Under the pieces are notes generated by a model. The model had not been told where the DNA came from, made no database searches, and worked only from the letters and a program-made list of their open reading frames with translations. From contig NZ_CAMYKH010000007.1 of NCBI RefSeq assembly GCF_947258935.1, positions 40,585 through 90,572 of the forward strand: 49,988 nucleotides of DNA. The letters are read 5' to 3'. Origin of the DNA: an uncultured Muriicola sp. GTDB lineage: Bacteria > Bacteroidota > Bacteroidia > Flavobacteriales > Flavobacteriaceae. The position numbers and the translations under genes were made by a program. This document shows, piece after piece, positions 24,639 to 32,920 of this stretch (position 1 is the stretch's first letter; every line of letters begins with the position of its first letter).

Positions 24639-27098
24639 ATGAAACGAGTATATACCTTTTCGAGATCATTTATCCCAGTACTTTTCACCTTTTTCCTGAC
24701 CATCGGATCAGCACAGGAAAAACTGACATACCAACAACCTTCTCAAGAAATACTGGAGTTGGTCAATGCCCCTTTAGCGCCAACTGTTAGGGTCACAGAT
24801 AATGGAGATTATATGCTATTGCTCTATAGAGATCCCTACAAGAGTATTCAGGAACTATCTGAAACGGAGTTGCGCCTGGCGGGGTTACGGATCAACCCTG
24901 TTACTAATATTGGCAGCCGAACCAATTACTATACTAACATCAAAATAAAATCTACCTCAGGTAAGGAAGTAATACAAGTAACAGGTCTGCCCGAAAATCC
25001 GCGTTTGGCTAATTTCAGTTTCTCCCCTGATGAATCCAAAGTAGCTGTTACAAACACTACTACAAAAGGTGTCGAAATCTGGGTCCTTGATATTACTTCT
25101 GCCAGGGTACAAAAGCTCACCGATGCCAGGGTGAATGCCAATCTTGGAGATGTTATTAACTGGTTCAAAAGCGGCGATGCTCTTTTGGTTAAAATGCTTC
25201 CCGATTCCAGAAAGGACCTCATCGATCAGGCTGAGGCAATACCGGAAGGCCCAACTATCTCAACAAACGATGGGAAGAAAGCCCAAAACAGGACATACCA
25301 AGACCTTCTGACCAACCCTGGGGATGAATTCAACTTTCAGCAATTGGCCTTATCTGAACTGTATAAAGTAACTCTTGATGGTTCCATATCCTTATGGAAA
25401 CCCGCAGCCATGTATAGAAATATTAGTTTTTCTCCGGATGGATCCTATGTAATGGTCCTTACTGTTGAACATCCTTTTTCGTACCTGGTACCCTACTATC
25501 GATTTCCATCAACAACGTCTATTTATACACAGCAAGGGGATTTGGTATCTACCCTATTGGAAGTTCCATTAATCGAGGATCTCCCTAAGGGTTTTATGGC
25601 AGAGCGAAAAGGAATGCGGGAAATTAGCTGGCGCGCCGACCTCGATGCAACACTAATCTACGTGGAGGCATTGGATGAGGGTGACCCAAATATTGAAGTA
25701 CCCTACAGAGATGCCGTTTACCAACTAGATGCACCTTTCTCAGGTAAAGGGGATCTAATTCTGAAAACTATTAACAGATTTAACTCTGTAAACTGGGGAA
25801 CAGAAAATGTGGCTATTGCTACTGATTATTGGTGGAATACACGGAATACCAAGACTTATGTCTTTGATCCCTCCAGTCCTGAAAAACAACCCTCCATAAT
25901 CTATGACCGAAATTATCAGGATGTCTACAGTAATCCCGGGAATTTTGTAATGAAACGCAACAAAAATGGCAGCATGGTATTATCATTAGACAATAAGAAC
26001 AATGCTTTTCTCCTTGGTGACGGGTACTCGGAAAAAGGGCAGTTCCCATTTGTGGATCAATTAAATCTGAGTTCGCTTGAAACTGTGAGACTATACCAAT
26101 CTAAGCTGTCCGATAAAAAAGAAGATTTTAAAGATTATAACGTACTGAAGGACGAGTTGCTGGTTAGCATTGAATCTAAAAGCATGTATCCAAACTACTA
26201 TTTTAAACATCTGAAAAAACGAAAAGGACCTACCCAATTAACATTCTTTGAGAATCCGTTCAAAAGCATTGAGGATGTTCACAAAGAAGTTATCTCATAT
26301 ACCCGGGAAGATGGATTAGAGTTGAATGGAACCTTGTATCTACCTGTTGGTTATGATAAGAATTCAGGGGAGAAAATGCCTATGATTCTATGGGCGTACC
26401 CAAGAGAATACAAAGACAAGAACAGTGCTTCTCAGAATACACAAAACCCGAATGAATTCACGTATCCATCCTGGGGGTCTCCGGTTTATTGGGTAACCAA
26501 AGGATATGTAGTATTAGATGATGCCGCCTTTCCTATAATTGGTGAAGAGGAAGAACAACCCAATGACACTTTTAGAGCACAATTGGTTGCCAATGCCAAA
26601 GCTGCCATAGATGCGGTAGATGCTATGGGCTATATTGACAGAGAACGTGTGGCGGTTGGAGGCCATAGTTACGGGGCGTTTATGGTAGCTAATTTGTTAT
26701 CTCACTCCAATCTTTTTGCCGCGGGGATTGCACGAAGTGGAGCGTATAACAGAACTCTTACTCCATTCGGCTTTCAAAGAGAAGAACGGAACTACTGGGA
26801 AGCACCAGAGATCTATTACACCATGTCTCCTTTTATGCATGCCGATAAAATGAAGACCCCTCTTTTAATGGTACATGGGGTGGCAGATAATAATTCAGGG
26901 ACGTATCCTATGCAGAGCGAACGATATTTTAATGCATTGAAAGGACTTGGCGCCACGGTAAGACTGGTAATGCTTCCAAAGGAAAGTCATGGATATCGTG
27001 CGAAAGAGAGTGTTCTTCATCTTTTATGGGAACAAGATCAGTGGCTTGAAAAATACGTAAAGAATAAAGGCAGCAATACTGAAGAAGGGACCCGCTAA
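24639..27098 (+). CDS. S9D-type prolyl oligopeptidase family peptidase (glutamyl endopeptidase-like)
   Basis: 819 residues from the ATG giving MKRVYTFSRSFIPVLFTFFL, a signal peptide ending near SAQ; the upstream reading adds 20 residues without signal features. The N-terminal two-thirds is a beta-propeller-like region; the C-terminal alpha/beta hydrolase has Ser677 (GGHSYGAFM), Asp750 (GVADNNSG) and His784 (KESHGYR). The stretch ARSGAYNRTLTPFGFQ, the phrase MSPFMHADKMKTPLLMVHG and the end HLLWEQDQWLEKYV are strongly like plant chloroplast glutamyl endopeptidases and bacterial S9D relatives. Probably periplasmic peptide degradation. Confidence 0.93.
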   Translation: MKRVYTFSRSFIPVLFTFFLTIGSAQEKLTYQQPSQEILELVNAPLAPTVRVTDNGDYMLLLYRDPYKSIQELSETELRLAGLRINPVTNIGSRTNYYTNIKIKSTSGKEVIQVTGLPENPRLANFSFSPDESKVAVTNTTTKGVEIWVLDITSARVQKLTDARVNANLGDVINWFKSGDALLVKMLPDSRKDLIDQAEAIPEGPTISTNDGKKAQNRTYQDLLTNPGDEFNFQQLALSELYKVTLDGSISLWKPAAMYRNISFSPDGSYVMVLTVEHPFSYLVPYYRFPSTTSIYTQQGDLVSTLLEVPLIEDLPKGFMAERKGMREISWRADLDATLIYVEALDEGDPNIEVPYRDAVYQLDAPFSGKGDLILKTINRFNSVNWGTENVAIATDYWWNTRNTKTYVFDPSSPEKQPSIIYDRNYQDVYSNPGNFVMKRNKNGSMVLSLDNKNNAFLLGDGYSEKGQFPFVDQLNLSSLETVRLYQSKLSDKKEDFKDYNVLKDELLVSIESKSMYPNYYFKHLKKRKGPTQLTFFENPFKSIEDVHKEVISYTREDGLELNGTLYLPVGYDKNSGEKMPMILWAYPREYKDKNSASQNTQNPNEFTYPSWGSPVYWVTKGYVVLDDAAFPIIGEEEEQPNDTFRAQLVANAKAAIDAVDAMGYIDRERVAVGGHSYGAFMVANLLSHSNLFAAGIARSGAYNRTLTPFGFQREERNYWEAPEIYYTMSPFMHADKMKTPLLMVHGVADNNSGTYPMQSERYFNALKGLGATVRLVMLPKESHGYRAKESVLHLLWEQDQWLEKYVKNKGSNTEEGTR

Positions 27099-27105
27099 AC
27101 TTTTA

Positions 27106-28413
27106 TTACAAATATTTATGGTAGGCGTTAACCTCCACTTCGGCTTTAAGATCGTGCAGGAGGTTATACAAGCCAAAAAATGTTCTGTTTATATAAAGAA
27201 AATGGCGAGATCCTCTATTTCCATTCATCTTTCGAATATGTTCATCCTTAGAATACCGCTGACTGAGATCTGCAATGCGTTCCCAAAAAGTATCGGATCC
27301 AAAATTGAAATGTTCCTGGTTAAAGGGTAAGGTGAAAAGCGTCAATAATTCCTTGAACAAGGCTTTAAAAAATATTCGCTCTTCTTCTGTATCGCGAGGA
27401 GTTAGAATCTCTAATTCATACAGTTTCTCTTCAAATAAGGCATCATTCTCAATTACCTCTGTCCTTGCTAATTCAAAATAAGGGATATAGAATTCATCCG
27501 GCACTTCTTTGATACAACCAAAATCGATCGCTATTAGAGAATTGTTTTCACTCACCAAAAAATTACCCGGATGTGGATCTGCATGTACCTTACGAAGTCC
27601 ATGCATTTGATACATATAAAAATCCCATAAGGTCTGACCTAACTTATCTCCAACTTCTTTCGAAAACGGCCTTTGAGTGAACTCACTTAAATGTGTGCCA
27701 TTCATCCAGTCCATAGTAATGATCCGATCACTGGAAAGGTCCTCATAGTAATGAGGAAACTCAAGATTCTGGAGGTGACCGCAAGCATCCGAAATTTCTT
27801 TGCTTTGTTGAAGTTCCAGAATATAGTTGGTCTCTTCGAGCAACTTATTCTCTACTTCCTGGAAGTATTTTTCGGAATCTTTCCCTTGAAGGTTAAACAT
27901 ACGCGTGGCTATAGGTTTAACCAGAGCCAGATCTGAAGAAATACTCTGAGCCACTCCCGGATATTGGATTTTTACGGCAAGTTTCTTACCGTTTTTCTCG
28001 GCCCTGTGAACCTGACCTATGCTGGCAGCGTTGATTGAATCTTTTTCAAACGTATCAAACACTTCTTCGGGAAAGGATCCCAGATATTTCTTAAAGGTCT
28101 TTCTCACAAGGGGAGCCGACAATGGAGGTACAGAAAATTGTGCTAATGAAAAACGCTCCACATAGGCCCTTGGCAACAGGTTTTTATCCATACTGAGCAT
28201 TTGAGCCACTTTAAGGGCACTTCCCTTCATACTTTTTAAACCGTCATAGATGTCTGAGGCGTTATTTTCATTTAGTTCATCGCGTGTAAGCTCAGAATTC
28301 ACCAGCTTTTTACTATAATATTTTACGTAATTACCACCAACTTTCACACCGGTCTTAACTAATTTACCAGCTCTCTCAATTTTTCCGGTAGGGATCTTAT
28401 CCAGTGTTTTCAT
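27106..28413 (-). CDS. ABC1/AarF (UbiB-like) family protein kinase-like protein
   Basis: A 435-residue atypical kinase-like protein. The KxGQ-type motif reads MKGSALKVAQMLSMD, the Ala-rich nucleotide loop follows in SINAASIGQVHRAE, the lysine strand in KKLAVKIQYPGV, the catalytic loop in VHADPHPGNFLV and the metal-binding DFG in AIDFGCIKEVP. Characterised relatives support isoprenoid quinone biosynthesis and bind ATP; kinase activity toward proteins is doubtful. Bacteroidetes use menaquinone, so the exact role is open. It is 29 bases downstream of a TetR-family gene, likely in one transcript. Confidence 0.9.
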   Translation of the reverse strand: MKTLDKIPTGKIERAGKLVKTGVKVGGNYVKYYSKKLVNSELTRDELNENNASDIYDGLKSMKGSALKVAQMLSMDKNLLPRAYVERFSLAQFSVPPLSAPLVRKTFKKYLGSFPEEVFDTFEKDSINAASIGQVHRAEKNGKKLAVKIQYPGVAQSISSDLALVKPIATRMFNLQGKDSEKYFQEVENKLLEETNYILELQQSKEISDACGHLQNLEFPHYYEDLSSDRIITMDWMNGTHLSEFTQRPFSKEVGDKLGQTLWDFYMYQMHGLRKVHADPHPGNFLVSENNSLIAIDFGCIKEVPDEFYIPYFELARTEVIENDALFEEKLYELEILTPRDTEEERIFFKALFKELLTLFTLPFNQEHFNFGSDTFWERIADLSQRYSKDEHIRKMNGNRGSRHFLYINRTFFGLYNLLHDLKAEVEVNAYHKYL

Positions 28414-28442
28414 AGCAATTTGTACTTTTTAAAATTTAATTC

Positions 28443-29102
28443 CTATCCCATGTTTTCTTTGTAGAGGAACTTACCAAAGTCGATTATACTGTCCAGGGGG
28501 GTGTTATCAAAGACATCAAAAATTGTTTGGACCGACTTTTCTATGGCGATGTCTGTTTTCTCGAATGAAGGGGATGAGTCATCACGCCAAAATTTTAAAA
28601 GAAACAGGAATTGGAACCAGGCTCCTTCGGAGAATAAGGAAGGATTGTGTTTAGAGATCTTAAACGACTTAGTTTCATTGCCCTCATCAATAAGTTCTGC
28701 CGCAAAACCTTTGATGTGTTTTCGCAAACTCTTTAATTGCCCCATTTTCTTGAGCATAAAACCTTGTTGATTGAGAGTGAACAACACATAACTTCTATTG
28801 AGCGTCAGCATTTCAAAGAAGGTAAAAAAGAAAGTAAGCATCTTGTCTTTGTTGGAAAAACTATCAAACTCCTTATTCTTCTCCATGAGTTTTTGGGTTT
28901 TCTCAAAAAAAGTATCCCAGATACTTTTCTGAAGATTCTCTATAGAACCAAAGTGACCGTAGAATTGGTCTTCTGTGACGTCAATGGACTTACAAAACTT
29001 ATAGACAGAAGCAGGTACTTTTTCATGTTCCAGGACATATGTCATGTACCCTGAAATAATCTGATCCTTAATAGAAATTGCAGTAGCTTTTTTGGCTGCC
29101 AT
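28443..29102 (-). CDS. TetR/AcrR family transcriptional regulator
   Basis: A 219-residue protein. The N-terminal three-helix DNA-binding domain is present (IISGYMTYVLEHEKVPASVYKFCKS, then IDVTEDQFYGHFGSIENLQKSIW, about 12-65), with FYGHF standing for the usual FYxHF recognition helix. The C-terminal ligand-binding part is helical and Phe-rich. No small-molecule ligand can be inferred. It precedes the AarF-like gene on the same strand, suggesting control of it or of quinone/envelope genes. Confidence 0.85.
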   Translation of the reverse strand: MAAKKATAISIKDQIISGYMTYVLEHEKVPASVYKFCKSIDVTEDQFYGHFGSIENLQKSIWDTFFEKTQKLMEKNKEFDSFSNKDKMLTFFFTFFEMLTLNRSYVLFTLNQQGFMLKKMGQLKSLRKHIKGFAAELIDEGNETKSFKISKHNPSLFSEGAWFQFLFLLKFWRDDSSPSFEKTDIAIEKSVQTIFDVFDNTPLDSIIDFGKFLYKENMG

Positions 29103-29180
29103 ATCGTTATTTTTTGTTTATGTAAAAATACTATTTTATAAACATTTAACTGTTAAAAATATGCGAATAAAACGCCTGAA

Positions 29181-29295
29181 TTAAAAAAGCGTGTTTCCAA
29201 GTGAAAACACGCTTTCTAACAACCTAACCAATTAATAAACAAACTGATTACTAAAATCAATTTTACTTTTTCATAGCAATGATCTTTTCGTAATC
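29181..29295 (-). ncRNA. Candidate small RNA, about 115 bases, opposite htpG
   Basis: Minus strand: TATATTTG at 29309-29302, estimated start near 29295, end at the T-run of the terminator hairpin near 29181. Near its 5' end TGATTAC pairs with GTAATCA (29296-29290 with 29251-29245). The only reading frame is three codons (ATG AAA AAG stop). No homology was tested. Confidence 0.35.
29186..29215 (-). terminator. Strong terminator reading leftward, with no gene before it
   Basis: 11-bp perfect stem AAAGCGTGTTT / AAACACGCTTT with an 8-base loop; on the minus strand it is followed by TTTTTT. It lies upstream of the TetR gene start and no minus-strand gene is seen between it and htpG. Confidence 0.75.
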
Positions 29296-29301
29296 ACAAA
29301 A

Positions 29302-29309
29302 CAAATATA
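29302..29309 (-). promoter_or_regulatory. Candidate -7 element TATATTTG of the htpG-antiparallel transcript
   Basis: Exact TAnnTTTG match on the minus strand; no TTG lies at the consensus distance, so the promoter is incomplete by that criterion. Confidence 0.35.
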
Positions 29310-29390
29310 ACTAATGTTTAATTATTAATCATATTTATTAAACAAAATAATATGTTAAAGTTTTGCTTTACTTAGAAAGAAGATAAAAAT

Positions 29391-29409
29391 GTGTGCCAGT
29401 TTGTCACAC
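29391..29409. promoter_or_regulatory. GTGTG-N9-CACAC inverted repeat upstream of htpG
   Basis: Five-bp inverted repeat with a 9-base spacer, also containing TGCCA-N3-TGTCA as a direct repeat, about 60 bases before the htpG ATG. It could be a heat-shock operator; it is not a CIRCE element (no TTAGCACTC). Confidence 0.3.
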
Positions 29410-29467
29410 TGATCAGCTATGGTACTTTTTTTGACCTTACAAAGGAGTTAACTAAAAAATAATAAAA

Positions 29468-31351
29468 ATGGCAACAGGTAAGATCAATGTTTCTGTAGAG
29501 AATATTTTTCCGCTTATTAAAAAATTCTTGTACAGTGACCATGAAATATTCCTAAGAGAATTAATATCGAATGCAACAGATGCAACGCTTAAACTAAAAC
29601 ACCTAAGTTCTATTGGCGAAGTAAAAGTGGAATACGGCAATCCCAAGATAGAAGTGAAGATAGACAAGAAGGGCAAAAAACTTCATTTCATTGATGAGGG
29701 GATTGGGATGACCCAGGAAGAGGTAAAAAAATATATCAACGAGGTAGCCTTTTCAGGTGCTGAAGAATTTTTGGATAAATACAAGGACGCCGGGAAAGAT
29801 TCAGGGATCATCGGACATTTTGGCCTTGGGTTCTATTCCTCATTTATGGTTGCCAAAAAGGTTGAGATCCTCACCAAAAGCTATAAAGATGAACCGGCGG
29901 CACATTGGAGCTGTGACGGTTCTCCGGAATTCAGTTTGAAGAAAGGGAAAAAGGAATCTCGTGGAACTGAGATCATATTGCACATTGCAGATGATTCCAC
30001 AGAATTCCTGGAAGAACAACGTATCAGGGAGTTGCTCAGCAAGTACAATAAATTCATGCCTATCCCTATTAAGTTTGGGACCCGTACAGAAACCCTCCCT
30101 AAACCTAAAGGAGCTAAAGAAGAAGATCCGGCTCCTACTAAAGAGGTAGATGATATCATCAATAATCCAAACCCTGCCTGGACCAAAAAGCCTACGGAAC
30201 TAAAAGAGGAAGACTATAAGTCCTTTTACAGGGAACTGTATCCAATGCAGTTTGAAGAACCCCTTTTTAATATACATCTCAATGTAGATTATCCTTTTAA
30301 TCTAACAGGGATCCTATACTTTCCGAAGCTAACCAACGATCTGAATATTCAGAAAGACAGGATACAGCTCTATCAGAATCAGGTATTTGTTACAGATAAT
30401 GTGGAAGGAATTGTACCGGAATTCCTTACGATGCTGCGAGGAGTGATCGACTCTCCGGATATTCCGTTAAATGTTTCCCGCTCGTATTTGCAGGCCGACG
30501 GGGCTGTAAAAAAGATCTCATCTTATATCTCAAGAAAAGTGGCAGATAAACTAGCCTCTCTTTTTAAAGAGAATCGTGAAGATTTTGAAGCTAAATGGAA
30601 CGATATTAAGATCGTCATTGAATACGGAATGCTTTCTGAAGATAAATTCTTCGAAAAAGCGGATGCTTTTGCTCTCTACCCAACTGTGGATGGAAGTTAT
30701 TTCACCTTTGAGGAGCTAAAAGAAAAGACATCGGCTTTACAAACGGATAAAGACGATAAGCTAGTTGTGTTGTATGCTAGTGACAAAGAAGCACAACACA
30801 GCTATATTGAAGCTGCAAAAGCCAAAGGTTATGAAGTATTGCTAATGGATTCTCCAATCGTAGGGCACCTGCTTCAAAAACTTGAAACTTCCAAGGAAAA
30901 AGTATCCTTCGCCAGGGTAGATGCCGATCATCTGGAAAACCTGATCAAAAAAGAGGAAACTCAGATCAGTAAACTCTCAGACGAAGAAAATGAGAAACTC
31001 AAGACTCAAATAGAAGAAGCAGTGGGCGAAAAAGGGTATACCGTTCAACTGGAACCTATGGATAGCCATGCTGCCCCTTTTATTATTACTGAGCCGGAAT
31101 TTATGCGCAGAATGAAGGAGATGCAGCAAACCGGTGGAGGAATGATGGGTATGGGAAGTATGCCAGACATGTTCAATCTGGTGGTGAATACCAATCATGA
31201 GCTTGTTGGAGAGATATTGAATACTAAAACTGCCAAGAAAAGAGAACGACTCATTAATCAGTCGCTAGATCTTGCCAGACTCTCCAAAGGCCTTTTAAAA
31301 GGTGAAGCTTTAACCAACTTCATTAAACGCAGTTACGAAATGGTAAAATAA
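29468..31351 (+). CDS. htpG: HtpG, bacterial Hsp90 chaperone
   Basis: A 627-residue ATP-dependent chaperone. The N-terminal GHKL ATPase domain shows FLRELISNATDATLK, DEGIGMTQEEV, GHFGLGFYSSFMVAKKVE and RGTEIILHI. The middle domain includes the Bacteroidetes-type acidic insertion after GAKEEDPAPTKEVDD, then PLFNIHLNVDYPFNLTGILYFPK and VPEFLTMLRGVIDSPDIPLNVSRSYLQ. The C-terminal dimerisation domain ends KRSYEMVK, without the MEEVD tail of eukaryotic Hsp90. A good terminator follows. Heat-shock control is expected but the operator upstream is unproven. Confidence 0.97.
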   Translation: MATGKINVSVENIFPLIKKFLYSDHEIFLRELISNATDATLKLKHLSSIGEVKVEYGNPKIEVKIDKKGKKLHFIDEGIGMTQEEVKKYINEVAFSGAEEFLDKYKDAGKDSGIIGHFGLGFYSSFMVAKKVEILTKSYKDEPAAHWSCDGSPEFSLKKGKKESRGTEIILHIADDSTEFLEEQRIRELLSKYNKFMPIPIKFGTRTETLPKPKGAKEEDPAPTKEVDDIINNPNPAWTKKPTELKEEDYKSFYRELYPMQFEEPLFNIHLNVDYPFNLTGILYFPKLTNDLNIQKDRIQLYQNQVFVTDNVEGIVPEFLTMLRGVIDSPDIPLNVSRSYLQADGAVKKISSYISRKVADKLASLFKENREDFEAKWNDIKIVIEYGMLSEDKFFEKADAFALYPTVDGSYFTFEELKEKTSALQTDKDDKLVVLYASDKEAQHSYIEAAKAKGYEVLLMDSPIVGHLLQKLETSKEKVSFARVDADHLENLIKKEETQISKLSDEENEKLKTQIEEAVGEKGYTVQLEPMDSHAAPFIITEPEFMRRMKEMQQTGGGMMGMGSMPDMFNLVVNTNHELVGEILNTKTAKKRERLINQSLDLARLSKGLLKGEALTNFIKRSYEMVK

Positions 31352-31368
31352 ATTTAAAATCTTGCATT

Positions 31369-31398
31369 AAAAAGGCCGCTTTATCGAGTGGCCTTTTT
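31369..31398 (+). terminator. Terminator of htpG
   Basis: 12-bp stem AAAAAGGCCGCT / AGTGGCCTTTTT with one wobble and a 6-base loop, followed by A then TTTTT. It begins 18 bases after the htpG stop and ends 12 bases before the DoxX start. Confidence 0.88.
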
Positions 31399-31409
31399 AT
31401 TTTTACAAC

Positions 31410-31763
31410 ATGAATGAACCCTGGCATCTTTACGCAATGGCTGCAATGTACATGGTTGCAGGGATACTGCATTTTGTAAAACCCGCAGCGTATATGAGGA
31501 TCATGCCCAAATACCTTCCCAACCACAGGGAATTGGTGTATGCAAGCGGTGTAACTGAGATTGGGCTTGGGATCGGTTTGTGTATACCCCAACTGAAAAA
31601 TATGGCCATTATAGGCATCATCTTAATGTTGGTAGTCTTTTTAATGGTTCATTTCTATATGCTCCGAGGCGAAAAAGAAGGAGCCGGCATTCCCAAATGG
31701 ATCCTTTTACTCAGGATACCTCTTCAATTTGGTTTAATGTATTGGGCCTATTGGTATTATTAA
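31410..31763 (+). CDS. DoxX-family small membrane protein
   Basis: A 117-residue protein with four hydrophobic helices. MYMVAGILHFVKPAAYMRIMPKYLPNH and LVYASGVTEIGLGIGLCIP are typical of the DoxX/DUF417-like four-helix membrane family, as is the ending with FLMVHFYML and an aromatic tail (LMYWAYWYY). Functions reported for the wider family (terminal oxidase subunits, redox complexes) do not transfer safely. It lies after the htpG terminator and must have its own promoter. Confidence 0.8.
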   Translation: MNEPWHLYAMAAMYMVAGILHFVKPAAYMRIMPKYLPNHRELVYASGVTEIGLGIGLCIPQLKNMAIIGIILMLVVFLMVHFYMLRGEKEGAGIPKWILLLRIPLQFGLMYWAYWYY

Positions 31764-31799
31764 GCGGATCGAATAAGCGCAAGATTTTTAAATTATTAC

Positions 31800-32219
31800 C
31801 TAAAATATTACCCTTTTTTTTGACCAGCTTTTTTTTAGCCATACTATTTGGATGGCAACACAACTGATTAAAGCCAAGGAAGATAATAGTAATATTTTAC
31901 TGCTTGAAATAGAAGGCAAATTACCACTGAATATCGCATTTGTTTGCTCTGTTATGGATGAGAAAAAACCGGAAAGCACAGTCCCTTGTTCCCCGGTAAT
32001 ATATCCAATAAGCAAAAGGGCAACAGCTAGGAAACTCATTGCAACCCATGAAGTCATTGAAAATACTGGAGTATAAACAGTTGGAATACTTGGTTCACTA
32101 GAAGCTTTTAATTTACCCAGTACGGTATCTGTAAACTGCTCATGGGGTTCCTCCAAAGGGATCTCTTTTGTGAGTTGCCTGATAAAGGCATCTAATGCTC
32201 TTTCGTTCTCAGTGCTCAT
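31800..32219 (-). CDS. Putative membrane anti-sigma factor
   Basis: A 139-residue protein with a hydrophilic N-terminal 55 residues (NERALDAFIRQLTKEIPLEEPHEQFTDTVLGKL) and two transmembrane helices (about 56-76 and 107-128) ending in a basic cytosolic tail. It overlaps the ECF sigma gene by 11 bases and is translated just after it, the usual arrangement of a sigma factor and its cognate inhibitor. I do not recognise a named anti-sigma family; the call is based on position, size and topology. Confidence 0.7.
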   Translation of the reverse strand: MSTENERALDAFIRQLTKEIPLEEPHEQFTDTVLGKLKASSEPSIPTVYTPVFSMTSWVAMSFLAVALLLIGYITGEQGTVLSGFFSSITEQTNAIFSGNLPSISSSKILLLSSLALISCVAIQIVWLKKSWSKKRVIF

Positions 32220-32790
32220 AATTTGTTACTTTTTCTTTTAATAAGGAAGTACTTAAATATATTGCCAATTGTTTTCTACTTCGAAATAACCTGACTTTTA
32301 TTACTTGTGGACTTAATGAAACGATTTCTGCGATCTCACGGATCGATAATTCTTCAAAATAAAACAAGGTCACAATGGCAGCATCTTCTTCTGACAATCG
32401 GTCTATGGCCGCCTTTACAATGCTTGCACGGTCTTGCCGTTCCAGCTCCTCCAAAATCCCACTCATCACCTTTATATCTGTGGGTTTATACCTATCCAAC
32501 GAAATAGAGGTTATAAGCCGCTTCTTTTTCTTGAGTTGATCCAGACTTTGGAAATAAGCTATCTTATATAACCAAGTAGAGAATTTAGCATCTCCTTTAA
32601 AGGTATTCAGTGCTTTATACGCCTTTAGAAAAGTATCTTGTGCTATTTCCTCTGCATCCTCCTTATTTCTAAGCATTCTGCAAGCTAATGTAAAAACCAT
32701 TTGCTTGTAGCGGTCTATAAGCACTCCAAAAGCCTTCATATCACCATGAATGCTTTTGCTAACTAAATCCGAGTCCTTTAGTTGCGCCAT
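32209..32790 (-). CDS. ECF-family RNA polymerase sigma factor
   Basis: 193 residues from ATG 32790 (MAQLKDSDLV). A GTG seven codons upstream is possible, but it lies on the -10 element of the leftward promoter, so transcripts from that promoter would lack it. Region 2 is LIDRYKQMVFTLACRMLRNKEDAEEIAQDTFLKAYKAL, followed by KFSTWLYKIAYFQSLDQLKKKKR; region 4 is RLSEEDAAIVTLFYFEELSIREIAEIVSLSPQVIKVRLFRSRKQL. The domain architecture and the CGTC-type -10 upstream suggest a SigW/RpoE-like ECF factor that autoregulates. Confidence 0.92.
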   Translation of the reverse strand: MAQLKDSDLVSKSIHGDMKAFGVLIDRYKQMVFTLACRMLRNKEDAEEIAQDTFLKAYKALNTFKGDAKFSTWLYKIAYFQSLDQLKKKKRLITSISLDRYKPTDIKVMSGILEELERQDRASIVKAAIDRLSEEDAAIVTLFYFEELSIREIAEIVSLSPQVIKVRLFRSRKQLAIYLSTSLLKEKVTNYEH

Positions 32791-32801
32791 TTGTTCTATA
32801 A

Positions 32802-32828
32802 GACGGTTCACTTCCCAAATAGGTTACA
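32802..32828 (-). promoter_or_regulatory. Leftward ECF promoter TGTAAC-N17-CGTC of the sigma operon
   Basis: Minus strand: TGTAAC at 32828-32823, 17-base spacer, CGTC at 32805-32802. The start would lie a few bases before ATG 32790, giving a very short leader. It mirrors the rightward promoter and is the expected autoregulatory site. Confidence 0.65.
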
Positions 32829-32863
32829 GAATATTTTAAATAAAATATAGTATTTCTGTAACC
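32822..32863. repeat. 42-bp nested inverted repeat between divergent ECF promoters
   Basis: Perfect 10-bp arms GGTTACAGAA and TTCTGTAACC separated by 22 bases that themselves contain ATATTTT-N4-AAAATAT. The arms hold the -35 boxes of the two promoters. The inner AT-rich palindrome could bind an additional regulator or act as an UP-type element. Confidence 0.75.
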
Positions 32864-32883
32864 CATCCTATAAATATACCGTC
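32857..32883 (+). promoter_or_regulatory. Rightward ECF promoter TGTAAC-N17-CGTC of the DUF6249 gene
   Basis: TGTAAC at 32857-32862, 17-base spacer, CGTC at 32880-32883, predicted start near 32890 and about 30 bases of leader to ATG 32921. Same sequence and spacing as the leftward promoter. Confidence 0.65.
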
Positions 32884-32920
32884 ATACCTCTAAAACATGG
32901 TTTAATTAATACACATCAAC

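Larger units (their letters stand above)
29103..29467. other. 365-base non-coding region between tetR-like gene and htpG
   Basis: AT-rich, with no supported protein gene. It holds a minus-strand TATATTTG element, a minus-strand terminator hairpin, a 7-bp inverted repeat between them, and a GTGTG-N9-CACAC repeat close to htpG. Each is listed separately. Confidence 0.65.

Noticed and set aside
29245-29296. Short minus-strand peptide ending in IIAMKK before the htpG-opposed terminator
   Set aside because: The frame is closed by a stop 15 codons upstream and has no usable start except ATG three codons before the end; treated as part of the small-RNA candidate instead.
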